From assembly GCA_964247055.1 (NCBI GenBank), contig OZ176051.1, positions 11,346,001 through 11,410,000 on the forward strand: a stretch of DNA of 64,000 bases, read 5' to 3'. Under the pieces are notes generated by a model, which had not been told where the DNA came from, searched no databases, and was given only the letters and a program-made list of their open reading frames with translations. Positions 12,489-26,181 of the stretch are shown in pieces; position 1 is the stretch's first letter; every line of letters starts with the position of its first letter. The position numbers and the translations under genes are program-made. Source of the DNA: Paragordius varius (Eukaryota > Nematomorpha).

Positions 12489-13223
12489 TTAACTTTTTTT
12501 CAGTTTTTTTGTTTTATGTCTTTTATATTTATCCAGCAAAATATATTTGCTAGGGGGTATAATTCGAATTTTTGGATGGTTATTTAACCAAAGTTCATGT
12601 AGGATTGAATTATTTTTGGCACACGTGTATAGATGTTCTTCAAGGATATCCAGTTTGTATATTATGTTTTCTTCAATCAATATATTTTTGGAATCTATTT
12701 GATCTACTGTAGCGTCGATAGAAGCTAGACCTGAATATCGTAGCGTGCTACTTAGAGCAGATAATGCTAATTGAACAAAGCGCAAAGTAAAACACTAATA
12801 ATATATATGCACAAAAAACTTTTTGAATAGATTCAATCAAATTTTGAGCATCATCCATATCCGGTAGCAAACGTTTTTGAATCAAAAACAGGCCAATTGA
12901 GTAAAAATATGGTTGGACATCTTTTAAATCAATAGTTAACGGATCTGCTTCAAGTAAGTTTCGCATATATTTTCTATTGCTAATTAATATAAATTACTTA
13001 AAAATAGGCATTGGGTCAATTTCAACACATTTATTTGCTGCGCCCAACTTTTCTGCCAACCAAAGAGGAAGCTCGACATTAGAATTTGTGCTTCCAAGTA
13101 TAGCAGTACCATCTTAAACATAATAAGTATTTTACCTGCCGTTGACAGAGGATAGAGTAATTTACAGTTAGTCTTTTGCTGAGTTCGCAAAATGAAATTC
13201 AAATCGAAATAATTTTCTTTCAT
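12489..13223 (-). CDS. GINS3: GINS complex subunit 3 (PSF3), complete, 4 exons
   Basis: This encodes PSF3, one of the four subunits of the GINS complex that joins Cdc45 and Mcm2-7 to form the replicative helicase in the nucleus. Exons 13136-13223, 12998-13112, 12820-12979 and 12489-12794 total 669 nt and give 222 residues, close to the human protein (216). The N-terminal part starts MKENYFDLNFIL, matching the family's ENFLSLDDIL region. The hallmark VELPLWLAEKL is at residues 42-52, followed by EIDPMPIF and LLEADPLTIDLKDVQPYFY, and the helical DAQNLIESI region. The tail is basic (KRHKTKKLKKS). Without removal of the three introns the frame breaks; with them it is continuous and matches the family throughout. 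The introns are 23, 18 and 25 nt, all GT-AG, far below usual animal sizes. The start codon lies 167 bp from that of NAXE on the other strand. Confidence 0.93.
12980..12997 (-). other. 18-nt intron of GINS3
   Basis: On the minus strand this begins GTAATT and ends TTAG. Its removal joins PMPIF to NNRKYMRNLLEADP in frame, restoring the region that aligns with the IYQEGWRTVFSADP segment of the human protein. The other two introns are 13113-13135 (23 nt) and 12795-12819 (25 nt). Confidence 0.88.
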
Positions 13224-13390
13224 AAATGCAGTGTTGAAAATAATTTTAAAAAACCTAAAATGAAAACATACGGTTATTTGGATTTTAAATATTTACAAAT
13301 GGTATAATGCAAGTATGATATTATTTAATTTAGCATCTAATCAAAATTCGAAATTTAAGTTTTCAACCTGGATTCATTTATAATTTTCTT
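13224..13390. promoter_or_regulatory. Bidirectional promoter interval of GINS3 and NAXE
   Basis: The two start codons face away from each other and are separated by 167 bp, so both promoters and 5' leaders must lie within this stretch or overlap it. I see no specific element that I can name; the sequence is AT-rich. Confidence 0.55.
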
Positions 13391-13920
13391 ATGGAACGAC
13401 AATTCTCTACTGAATCTACAAATGAAACTAAATTTACCTTGAAGTTTGGAATATTTTATAAATATATTATTTTGATATTCTGTAATGTAAACATTAAAAT
13501 TACAATTTTGTATTTTGAATATGTTTTTAGTTCTAGTGTCCATATAAATAATAAATATGATATTTTATGCTAAATTTTACCTTAACTTCTACCTTAATTT
13601 ATATATTATTAACCATTAAAATATTATGTTATTATAGTCAAGAGGAAGCTAAAAATATGGATAAGGAGTTAATGAATGAGTATGGGTACAAGCTTGAACA
13701 ACTTATGGAATTGGCTGGTATGTTTTTTTTAATAAAATTGATAAAAAAAATTAGAATCGTTTTGAAACCAAAACTGATGGACAAAAAAACGGGTTAGAGT
13801 AAATTAATAAAAAATTTTAGTTCCGCAATCTTTGTTTTTTATTTAGATATAAAAGTGTAGATTTATAAACCTTAGCCCAATTTAGTTATTTTATGCATGA
13901 AAGTTTGTCATACCATTTTC

Positions 13921-13993
<73 letters not shown>

Positions 13994-14865
13994 CTTAGGC
14001 TATATCGACCATATCTTCTAGATTACCTTTTGTTAAGATCATTTTTATTACATATTAATCTTTTTGCTTTTTTAACCTATTGTCTTTCTGTTTTTTCAAA
14101 CTTGTTCCATTATTAACTTTAACATATTAAGGGCTCAGTTGCGCTCAAGCCATTCTCGATTGCTATCCATTGAAAGAATTAACTCGGGGTGGTCTTGTTC
14201 TTGTATGTTGTGGACCTGGTAACAATGGTGGAGATGGCTTGGTTTGTGCTAGACATTTGAAACTTTTTGTAAGTTGATTTTTATATTTAATTACAAATAA
14301 TGGAATTATTTTTTAGAATGATATGATGTAATATCAGCAAATTAATAATAAATTTATTAATTAATTTTCGTTAGATTCCTCTAACAACTTCGGATTAACA
14401 TAAAAATAAAATTAAAATAAAGTTGTGGTAGGTAGGTGAAAATCGGGATTCCAGAGATTTTTCTTTCCACGAAACCCATATTCATAGTATCCATATTTCA
14501 TGGTTTTTTGAAGCGATATTTTTAACACATGCCTTGTGCACAACTAATGAACACATCATTAGATTACATGGCGTTTGCCGTTAGTGTATTTTCATAAGGA
14601 TAAAGTTTATTTTTATGGATGATTTATGTATCTTTAAAGTGCGTTATTCTGTCAGAAACTGCATTTTTTATTTTATCTATAATGTTGATGGATAAGAGCG
14701 GACACATAAAATTTATTAACGTTTTTATGTGATAATTTTTTTAATATTGTTACATCGCTTTACATAAACTTATTATTAAATGTCCTTTTTAATTAGGGCT
14801 ATCAACCATCAATATTTTACCCCAAAAGCCATAGTTCAAATAGCCACCCAAGTCCATCTTCAAAT

Positions 14866-14911
<46 letters not shown>

Positions 14912-17676
14912 GTCAAATTGAATTTTATTTATTAATATTAATCATTACAAAGTAATTAATATATAACTCTTATGATAAAATATTTGTCAAATCTCGCAAA
15001 ACTGTAAAATCCCAAGTAATAAAGGGTTAAAAACCAATTTTTATTGTATAAGGCATTAAATGTAAAAAAAATTATTTGTCAAATTTGTAAAAATGAAATA
15101 ACGAAAATGTTAAAGCACATGAAAAACCCCTTTGTAATTTTGGGTATCAAGGGAAGAATATGCACAGCGCTATACTAAGAAAACCCATGCATTATGCAAC
15201 CGTAAGGGTTTAAGGCAGAGCTGAGATTATGGGATTTTATCAAACATTTCTATTATATAGATTAAAAATAATTATTTTTTTGTCATGACGGTTTCAAACA
15301 ACTATAAAGTAGGAAGGTTGTGGGAAAGTATCCTCAACTTTAAACTATCATAATTTAAAAACTAGGTTTTTGACTATATAAAATGCGTTAAACATGTTTT
15401 TCTAATACTTTATACTTCAATATTCCCAATAAGACCTAAATTTATGTCCAACCTCAAAATTTTTACCTTTTATATTTTAATAAAAAATTTAATTTAAAAC
15501 AGGGGATAGGGCCAAAAAGCCTGTCACAAATGATTTTTTCTCAAATCTCAAGACACAAATTGTTAAATTTGATATCCCGTTTTTGTCATACTTCCCAAAC
15601 GATCCTATGCTAATTGATAAAGGGTATTTTTCATTATGATATTATTGCATATGTTCATGCCTTAGAAATCTCTAAAACAGGGATGGCCAACAGACTCTGA
15701 GATTTTATGTGCGGCCCGCGAGGAATTTTGATATCCATAATTTGTAAAAATATCATAAAATCTTGGTGAAATCAACATTTCTTATGAATTTTTTTTTTTA
15801 ATTTGGATTATTCAATTTGGAAAAACAGTATTGGTTTGCATCATACAAGTGTTATGTTTGACATCTAATATGTAACCCGCCGTTTTTTGCTAGTATAAGA
15901 AACGGCCCTCGAAGCCATTTGTGTTACACCCCTGCTCAAAAATATAACTTATTACATTACAGGTTTGATTTAGTGATTGATGCCATATTTGGATTTGGTT
16001 TTCGGGCCAAAACTGACCCTACCTGCGAAGGGAAAACTCAAATGGAATCGTCAAAGGATAATTGCTTAATAAACATAAAATCACCTTTTGACGATGTATT
16101 ATGTAAAATGGCACGACTTACCATACCTATCATTAGTATAGATGTTCCATCAGGTATAAATATTTTTAGTATGATTGACTTTGTAATACAGTAGACCGTT
16201 ATTTTTTCCTTTGTGGGAAAAAATACATGGCTTAACCGCATCTAGACACTTTTTTGCGTAGAATTAAAATGAAATATTTCAGTTTTATTCAAACAAAGAT
16301 ATATGATATTCAATCTTGATATAAATTTAAAAACTATTCATTATTCGGTTATTTAACTAGACAGTTTTGTATGTGAATTTAACTGCTATTTGGACTCGCA
16401 AAGTTCGTGATGAATAGCATAAACTTATTATTTTGTAAGTGCGATTTTTCGGTAAGCTCATTAAGGGGTTTATTATTATACGGTTCATGTAATTAGTTAC
16501 ATAAAATTGGATTTGTCATTTTTATCTTTTAAGCATGGGATGTCGATGGTTTATGTGATCCACAAACTCAATTGGGTCCATATTACATAAATCCAGAAAC
16601 GCTCATATCCTTAACGGCTCCTAAGGAATGTTCAAAATTCTTTAAAGGCAAAAATCATTATCTTGGAGGGTAAAATTTATAATTTTTGATTATATTTATT
16701 TATTTTTATTTAGTTATATTTTAATATAAAACCATATTTTACGATATTTTAATTTATCTAATAGCTAAGATATTCACAAGTTTAAAAAATAATTAAATGT
16801 ATGAAAAACTAAATTTAAATTTAGTTATATATATGTCATCAAAATTTAGGGACCTGTTGTGACTAAATTTTTTAGGTATCTTTCTGATAAAAATAGTTTA
16901 AATGCCACGTGGGAATATATACACCAAACAGCTAATTATCAGTAATTTGCCAGCGCTGATTTTTCATAGAAGATAAAAGATCAATGATGCAATTTTTTAT
17001 TTGTAAAAATTATTTTTAATTTATATTAATCAGCGTTTGTAATGATTTAAATAAAGTGATACCAAATTTTGTGTGATAAAATATTGTTAATTGTCTAGAA
17101 ATTTTAAAGGCTCGGTAAACTTTTAACCGTAAAATACACATCCCGATTTAGATTTGTAAAATATATAGATATTTTTTAATAATGGCTATAAATTAACCTT
17201 TACCGATTCTAATTTTTAACAGACCAATTTTATATTTTAAAATAAATTTACATTATCTTTCAATACATATTAAAACGAGGTACGGGAGAGAAAATTCATA
17301 ACGAAATATATTAAAAACAAAGGGCACATTCAACAAAATTTGAATTTCTGCAAATTAATTGAAATGAATTTGACCTAAAAAATAGTAGGGATTTGTTTAG
17401 AATATATATAACTTATATATATTTTTCTTGCAAATTCTGACAATCAGCATGATACATATTTTTTATTTATATCTCCAATATGGCGTTAACTTCTATATTA
17501 TAAGCCCCTCATTTACTCTATTGAAAAATACCAAACAAAACTGCAAATGTTTTATGAATGTATATTTACTTATGTTTTTTGTTAGGCGATTTGTACCCAC
17601 TGTACTTCTTAACAAATATCATTTGGAAATCCCACAATATCCTGGTGCTTGGCAATGTGTTAAACTTGAAAAATAA
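13391..17676 (+). CDS. NAXE: NAD(P)H-hydrate epimerase (YjeF N-terminal domain), complete, 8 exons
   Basis: NAXE interconverts the R and S forms of hydrated NAD(P)H so that the dehydratase NAXD can repair them. Exons are 13391-13443, 13638-13717, 14132-14268, 14797-14866, 15503-15623, 15963-16153, 16534-16669 and 17586-17676 (879 nt, 292 residues), all GT-AG and in phase. Motifs in order: [13 protein letters not shown] and [14 protein letters not shown]; the nucleotide-binding [19 protein letters not shown] (GPGNNGGDG at 72-80); [34 protein letters not shown] (catalytic-type Asp at 160); [39 protein letters not shown] near the end. A loop of roughly 15 extra residues follows FGFGF compared with the human protein as I recall it. 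No clear mitochondrial targeting peptide precedes the domain. Exon 1 was chosen because its phase fits and its FTLN joins QEEA as in homologues (YLSQEEA); it is the least certain exon. Confidence 0.93.
13925..13991. repeat. (TA)n microsatellite
   Basis: About 33 uninterrupted TA units in the second NAXE intron. Shorter TA tracts are at 14868-14908, 36157-36181, 40459-40478, 56197-56217 and 57849-57870. Confidence 0.95.
14868..14908. repeat. (AT)n microsatellite abutting a NAXE splice donor
   Basis: The tract starts directly after the donor GT at 14867-14868, so the 5' splice site reads G/GTATATATAT. Repeat-length change here would alter the intron immediately beside the donor. Confidence 0.85.
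15678..15934. mobile_element. Small hAT-type MITE in a NAXE intron
   Basis: The ends are a typical hAT-like inverted pair: CAGGGATGGCCAAC at the left and the complement of CAGGGGTGTAACAC at the right, each with a GGCCCG/GGGCCG block further in. The flanks are near-identical 8-mers (CTCTAAAA and CTCAAAAA, one mismatch), the expected target-site duplication. It is 257 bp and ends 28 bp before the acceptor of NAXE exon 6. Confidence 0.75.
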
Positions 17677-18699
17677 CGATTTAATTGAATTGAATGATTT
17701 AATCTGTCATTTCACCCAATGGACATCTGATAATTGCACAAATAGTAATAACTTCACAAAATCCATATATATATTAGCAACATATATTCTATAAAGTAAT
17801 TTAGATATAGCACAAAATGTAATTTTGCAATAATAAATATATTTGTTAGTATCTGAAAAATTAGCAATGGACCCACAACAATATAGAATAGGTTAGAATT
17901 GTATAATTGAGTTTTTTAATCAAATCTAAAAAAAGGGATTGCATGATTGCTGTTATATAATTCAATTGAAAATTGATATTTTTTAAATTTCTAACCTTGA
18001 AACAAAATAAGCTAAACACTTAAAATAATTGATTATTATAGATAATATAAATTCGTCTCCTGTATCATAAGCCAAACAAATTTTATTCTGTAAAAGTTTA
18101 GGATAAATATTAAAATGATAAATGTGAAAAATCTCACTCTTGTTAACTAAAATCAAAACATAACACACACTCTTTTAATTACGAAAATAAACGTTTTTAT
18201 TGTGACATTTATAACTGTGCGGCAAAATATATTGTCTAAGATTAGTTATTTTCAGACCCTTTTTGATATTATAAGAATTAAAAAAACTTGCTATGTGGTG
18301 AATTGCGTTTGGACTATCGAACATTTATATAATTACGATATAATCGCGTTCAAAAAATGGTTTAATCCTAAGAAAGAAATTTTTATTTGACCCAAAGCAA
18401 AGAAGCGCTGTATATCCATTCAGACCACAAACTCTTTGAACAAAAGAGAGTTTTTACCGTATATTAACCTCATCACAAAATATTTTCTAAAAAAGAAAAC
18501 TAAATACAATACTGGTATAAAGTTAACAATCAACAGCAGCGAATACGGAATAAAAAATATAACAAACATCTTTTATTTTTTAAAATTTATTTTTGTTTAT
18601 TTTGTTTTATTTTAATATTTAAGATCCGAAATTTTATTATTTTAATAAAGTGGTATTTGTATAAAAAAATTCACCGAAAATTGATACTATACGAACGCC

Positions 18700-19110
18700 T
18701 TACTTAAAATTTTGAAGCGATTGATATATTCATCATCATCGAATTAGATATGATGAGTGTTTTTATAATATCTAAAGCGTTTTTATACCGTTCATATCCC
18801 AAAATAGTGTGAAGTACATTCGACAAAATCTGATTAAAAATAATTTTTTGAAAAAGTAGGCATTTTTTTAAATATTTTTAGTTTATGCCAAAATTAGCAT
18901 AGATATAAAATTTTTATCACGCAATTCGGCACTTTTGTTTTTCTTAAAGAGCTAGCACATTTTAGAATCGTTTGGGACTTTTGGAACCGACATCTAAATC
19001 TTGTAAATATATTATTTGGTTTTTTATATATAGCTGTGATGTATTTTAGGGTAATTTTTGGAATAAGGCATTTAGCTTACACCAAAATTTATTTAAAAAA
19101 TGTGTGCAAA
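18700..19110. repeat. Diverged repeat shared with the 35.8-36.5 kb element
   Basis: The reverse complement of this stretch follows 35820-36140 (shared words such as GCTAAATGCCTTATT, AAAATGCCTACTTT and ACTATTTTG in the same order). Its plus strand follows the opposite arm at 36340-36460. It is probably an old copy of the same fold-back repeat. Confidence 0.5.
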
Positions 19111-22100
19111 TTATGCCATCTTCTGATATATGAAGCAACTACCACACAGGTGTAACTAACTTTTTATATCTGTAAGGGGCAAAACTAAAACCATTCTGAT
19201 ACTGATACATTTTCCTATCAAAAATATTTTATCAGCTTATAATTTTATACCCCTTGATTTTTAACTCATTCTACAGGCCTCCAAATATTACAGTGCTCCA
19301 ATAGGGCTAAAAACGACGTATTGTATTTTTACATAAATACGCCATCTTTTAATTAAATTCGGGACCGTTCCAAAGAAAAATATAGTTTAAAAACTGATTT
19401 AGCTAGTCAACTGTTTTTTGAGATTCATTATGGAATTTTAGCTTATTTATTTACAACCAATAAGCGAAAATTGCATATTTCATAGGGTTGTTTATCAATA
19501 TGCCTCGACATTTAAAAACTAAACCGTTTATAAAAGTGTTTACTATATTAGGATTTCATAAACCATACAGTTTATATATAGGTTATGTCCAAAAACTAAA
19601 CTCAGACAGTTTTTAATAAATGCATTTTGCAGACTAGTTTGTCAATTTTTGTATAACAAGGATAAACACGTTGGCTACAAAAATATATTTTTTTATCAAA
19701 AATCACAAACTAAGTTTTTAGCATATATAAAGCCGTTTAACAAATGTATTGATTATTAGTTTGCCATAAATTTATTTTGAAATGGCTAACGTTTTAAATA
19801 AAAATGTTAAGGAACTGTCTGCAAAAATATTTTTTAAGTCAAACTCATGTTTATTCAATTTTAAAACCCTAAACTGTGGAAATTTTTACAAAATTTCAAG
19901 TAATACTTTTGTAACATTTGATCATTGAATTTTGTTAATGAAAATTAGCTTAAATTATTAATTCTATTATTCTTTCCAATTTAAGCAATAATTTCTAACA
20001 AAATTATATACGATAATTCAAAAACTACTGGCCTGAACTCAGTTTTTTATTTCCATTTTTTATATGTAATGTATTTCTATTTTCGGCGCTAAATTTCTCT
20101 ATCCAAATAAACGAAAATTTGAAAAGTTACATCTTGACCCCACATTTGTCGCGATCATTCTTTGAGTGTCATATATTTGGTTTCTATGCATATATTAAAT
20201 ATATGATAGTTATTTAAATCTTTTACCGCATAGTCAAAAATTTGATTTAAATTTGACCAAGAGTGATTTTTGCTTTACTAATTCTAAATCTTTCACAAAT
20301 ATCTAAAAACATTTTGCGTTTAGGATCATTATGACACAACTAAATATAATTTGAGTTTTCCATTGTAAGTTAGAATAATGAAATTTTGATATCCATTAGC
20401 AAACTCTATCTCTAGCTATCTGATATGTTTTTATGAACATTTCATGCCTCCATTTGTGTCGCACATGTTGTGATTCAACCTTACCAATATATTTCTATTT
20501 TATGAGCTATTGCGCCAAAAACTTTAAATTTGGTGGCAAAAAGTTTGAAATGTTCTTATAGAGTTGGGTTATGATGATTCTGATGGCTTAATATGTGTGA
20601 AAACATTTTAAAACATTGGCGGGATTCTTAGAATGTAAAAATAGTTATTATATATTTTAAAACTTTATTTTTTTGTAATTATTTGAATAATAAGAATCAT
20701 TTTTATGTTAAACACATTTTTTAGTTGTGGTATTTTTAAATTAATTATAGTTTGATCAAATACCGCTCAAAATACGTATTTCGTATAACGAGCCAAACCC
20801 TTGGTAGTATTTATTAGTCTGATGATGGAATATACCCCATTGATCAATGTTAAACTATCGGTTTAATCTAGCTAAAACAACAAAATGCATACTTTATTCT
20901 TAATTTTTAAACCAAACATATGTATCTGCATTATTATGTTTTTTTATATTTAACACAAAATTTAAATTTTGCATTTGTGGTTTTTAAAAAAATATAGAAT
21001 AAATTTCTTCAGTCTTTGCTATTTTTTGGAACGAACACGCACGCGTGCAATATTTAAATTTTATATTTCTGTTTGATAATTTTTGATATTACGGTAACAT
21101 ATAACTTGATTGATGTTACGTAACAGTTTAGAAATCAGTTTCAATATATTTATCAACGTTAATATGAAATTTAAAAAATGTATGATAAAATTATATTTTA
21201 TATGTTACGGTTTTACAAAAGAAAAGTTTTTGTTTGCGTTTTATCTTTTTTTCTTATGTGGTATTATGTATTTAAATTTATGTGTTTTTATGTTAAACAA
21301 AACGAAAAAAAAAGTATAACAACAATATAAATTTTGTAAAGATATATGATAATAATAAGAAGAGCAATTAACAAATATGAGAGATGAGATTATAAAACAG
21401 CGATAAATTTTAACAAGCATTTGCTGCACTATGATTTTCTAAAATATTCGGTTTTTAATTCTTCGTTTTTTTGTGAAACAGTACTTTTTTCAAAAAAAAT
21501 ATTTGCCAAGTACTATAAAAATTAGTAAAATATGAAAGAACCTCCAGATTATTCCTAACAAGTAAAGTAGATCTATATTTTATTCAGTATTATAACTTTC
21601 ATTAAAAAATAGTTTAATCGTACTCTGGTTTTATTTTAAAATCTATAATTTCTAAACGTTTTATATAAATTATTTAATGATTATTAATTTTTTTGATGAT
21701 TCTTGCATATCCATCCCTTCTCCACATTTCTAAAAAAATACCCAAAAAACTTCATTTTTTACGGCTATGGAATCGGTTAAATATAGTTAATATAATATTA
21801 AAGCATTTATATTTTTTTATAATTGATAAAAATTATCTTTACAAGCAAAGGTAAAATGTTAAAGGACCCAAAAAATATTTATTTTGTTTCTAAGGCCGCT
21901 CACCATATAATACCGATAAATATTTCATAAGGTTTTAACAAATTTGCAGATAATTATATATGCAAAATAAGTATATTAATAAATCTACTAAATAATTTAG
22001 GGTCATGGACTGCGGTTTGAATACCCCACTGACCCATAGTATTAAAACTAAAAACCGAAGATAATTTAATTTAATCATATATTAGTATTTAAATTTTATA

Positions 22101-25100
22101 GATTTTAACTCAAAAGACAAATTGTATAATGCGTATTTATAATTTTACATGTATATATATATCTTCAAAAAATTAAAAGAATATAAATTATTATCCTATA
22201 AGGCGCCTACTTGGTTTATATTTATTAACATAATAATATAATTCGGCCGGTCATTAACATTAAAGCAAACATATATTAACATAAAAATTTTATTGAATGA
22301 TTTAAGTGGAATTCGGAAAAAAAAATCCTTGAAACAATAAAATGCCTCTAAAATTAAGTCAGGAATTTTTTAAAATTTCAGTTGATATGTAAATTAAATG
22401 ATTATCATTATTATTGGAATTTTGATTTAACCGCACTCCTGCCATAAATCTTTCTGTAACGACGGAATTTTACATTAGTTTTTTTATATCTAAGTGTTTC
22501 ATCCAAATTAAATTATTCAATACTGAATGTTTCTTTGAAAATACTTCAAGGAAATTTCTGAAATTATATCTTTTTAATATGTAAGAGGGAGAAAAAAAAT
22601 TGGATTGTTTAAATTTCAAACAACCAATTTAGGTATGTATATTCTATCCATCAATTTTAAAAATTATAAAACACATTCGGCCTTGTTTTAAAACTTAAAA
22701 TTTAAATAAATTGTTAAATGGTTAAATATCTTAATATATGAATAATAGGAGTCAGGGTTAGAGTTTTTAATTGATTCTAGTATTCTTTTTAACCCTAAGA
22801 ACTAATAAATAAATTAAATAATTGATAAAATTATTTTTTACAACGCTTTAATAACCGACCAACCCTAGTTGTATTTAAATTTACTATACTTCATTCTATT
22901 TGAGATGTTTAACAGGAGGCAAAATAAGGTTAGAATTAATTATAAAACTATTTTAGTAACTTTTTCAATATTGGTATTAGAAAACATTATGTTTTTATGT
23001 GGTCGGGGTTTGAATCTCTGTTCTACTAATTTTAAAGACTAAATATATCATTAGGATTTCTCTACCTTAGTCTCTAAAGGAAATATTCCTGTTTAAATAT
23101 TGTTTATATCGCGACTAAAACATAAATTATATAGTATTAAATTAGTTTTCAAAAACACACCTGAAATGGCTCTTTTGTTACATCTTTTTTATAATCCCAA
23201 TAAATAAATATATATTTAATTTTGGACGTGTTGATACGACTAAAAAATATCCGACACTATTATTTGTCTGTCAATTACCTTTAATTCAGTTTCAATAATT
23301 GCAAATTTATGAATTACCTGTTGTACTATTTTTAAAATTTAATAATAATCGTTTTTTTATTTTTAATAAAAAGTGATACCTTGATTTCAACTCAAAAAGA
23401 TTAATGCTTAAAAAATATTTTTAACAAAAATTCCTTTTAATTTTTCTAAGAAATTTGTAAAAATAGCAAATAAATTATGTAAACATAAGATGTTTGACCG
23501 CGGTATCATTTCTAAATAATCATATCTTAGGTAGGTTGTTATTAGCTCCAAAAATAAATTTAGGGTTATTGATATCAAAAAATTATTGTAACATTCAAAA
23601 AAATATATTAAATATGAGACCTAGGAATAAATATTTAAATATATACATAATTTATACACTAAATAAACTAATATGGTTGTAAACAACTTTAATTTTTTAA
23701 TAAATAATATATGCGCTTCTTATTAAAAATAACTAATTATCAGATCAAAGTTATCAATCAATCGATTATAATGAAACATAAGACCTAATTTACTAATATT
23801 GTAACCTTAATTATATATGATAAGATCTAATCTATCGATTAGGGTTGGGCCTGACCAGTTTGAATATGTTATAAATATTCTCGATAATTAATTAGATTTT
23901 GTTTTTTTATTCAGTTAATGTGTATTACCAATTTTTGTATTTATAGCTGGTTTTGATCAGAAAACATTTTTAGAAAGTTATAGTTGGTGAATGGTCATTA
24001 TATCAATATTTTTCATCACACATATAATAGTAGATGTTTAGACATTATTTGATGTTTTAAACATAATTTTTCACTTTTATTTTGTATATTTATGTGCGAG
24101 TTAGGAAAATTAACTACCCCAGTGATTTTTAAATCATTAATTACAAATATGCGTAGAAAGCAAAGTTAAGTTTAATTTATCAAATATTGAAAAAGAATTT
24201 GACTTAGCATTAGGACTATTCGTTACTATTAATATATAATGACTTAGTTGGACTTTGCAGAAAGTTTGATATAATGTTATCAAATTAAATTCTATCAATT
24301 TATAAACACCCAATATGATATAATATTCTGGCTCAGAAACTCTTGTCCGTAAGATACATTTATAAAAACGATAAAGAGACCTAAAATATTTTGTAAAATA
24401 TTAAAATTTCACACCTATTGTATGCTATATTATAATGAATCAGAATGGGTTGTTGTACCCATTTTTACATATAAACCTAAGCTAATTAGCGCTTGGAATT
24501 ATTCGTTTTTTTTATAATTCAAAAATACAAAATGGAATTTAACACAAAAGTCCAGACCTGCCAATTAATTCCTTTAACTGCGACCCATGCGTTTGCTTTT
24601 TTATTGATTTTTTGATTTTTCGCGCCCTCTTTATTAACTACTGTATATAAAATTATATATGTAAAATTAGAGATATTATCTCAAAATTCCAATGTTATTA
24701 TATTATTTAAATGAAAAAAATGTTCCATAAAAATTGTCACTTGGCCCCCATAATTACTTATCTGCGCCTAAATCTAAACATTTTAAACGTATGCAAAATA
24801 ATGATTGCATTTTTTTGTCTTTTTACCAAAAAAAATCTATAAAGTTTTCCTGTTATTATATCGTAAAACACATTTAATAGACTCTTTGATCACATATTAA
24901 CATTTTTAATAAGTTATATTTGGGTTTTTATTTTGGCGTTTTTTATTAAATTATTGGAGGTGGAAATATTTTGTTAGATTGCATGAATTCTGTTAACACA
25001 ACACATAATGGAAAAAATATTTAGATGTTTACCTCTTTGTATTTCCCTTTTAATAATTGGTTATAGCCTTTATTCTTACTTTCAACTTTGAGCATTTCAA

Positions 25101-26181
25101 ATGCACCTTAAAAATATATGAAGTATGTTTTTGAAATTTTTAATATATATAAATTATTTAAAATTAACATAATACAGAAAAAATGATAAACAATGCCAAG
25201 AAATCTATTATATCGATTTGTGAGCTTTAGCCCATAAACACATAATTATTTTTAGGGTGAATTTGAAATTTTTAGAAATGAAGTCAATTGTTTAATTGAG
25301 GTGTAAATGATTCAAGGCCACGTAAAATGAGCTATTAAACAGATTCAAATTAGCCCATATGAATAAGTTGGCTAATAATACATTTTACAAAAATCTCTTC
25401 CTCCTTAAAAATAAAGTTTTTTTAAAAAGCTCGAATTCCATGTTATTTGAATTGTTTACTTAAGTTTTGAGCTGACTATTAACATGTGGCCCTTTAAAAA
25501 TTCTTAATTTTATTTATATAATAATTCATTTGGTTCATTACATTTTTTAAAAAATACTGGTTTTTTAAAATAATTTTTTATATTGGAATATTTTTATTAA
25601 TAAACGAGATTATTTATTTTCATAGAGGTTGTCACTAATTTATAAAAATATCACAAAAATATTTCAAATGTCCATTTGTATATCTAAATATATCATTTAT
25701 CACTCCAAGTAACATTTTTTTAACCAAACTCAACATTTTTTCAAGCACAGACTATTGAAAAAATGTTGCGTTTGGTTGAAAAAGTGCTACTATTGACTCA
25801 CAAATGTGTGATATCGACACAAAAATTAGAAAAACATAATTGAAAAAAATAATCAATAGGTTTTAAAACATAAAAATACGCTAAAAATATAAATTTTTTT
25901 TATAATTTGTGTTATCTAAAAGTTCATCAAGAAATTTTGATTTTTTAAAATATATGTACTGAAGCTGATATATATTATCATATTCATAATTCATAACGAT
26001 GATTTTACTATAATCAAAATATTTATTAATACATTAAATTAGAAATAGGAATTGTTTTGAGGCTTTATTGATACCCTTTTTTAAAAAGAGATTTCGAACA
26101 TTTTAACATGTTATTTAACCACAAATTTCTAAAATTTTAATTTTTTCGGAGCAATTTCATAAGTTGTTGTGGTTTATCTTG

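Noticed and set aside
13261-13302. Alternative first exon of NAXE with FKYLQM resembling the KYLSQ region
   Set aside because: Its donor leaves phase 0, which does not fit exon 2; the 13391-13443 exon fits both phase and homology.
21110-21319. Short hydrophobic open frame in the 17.7-28.0 kb stretch
   Set aside because: Low-complexity Phe/Leu/Ile composition expected from AT-rich DNA, with no exon partners in phase.
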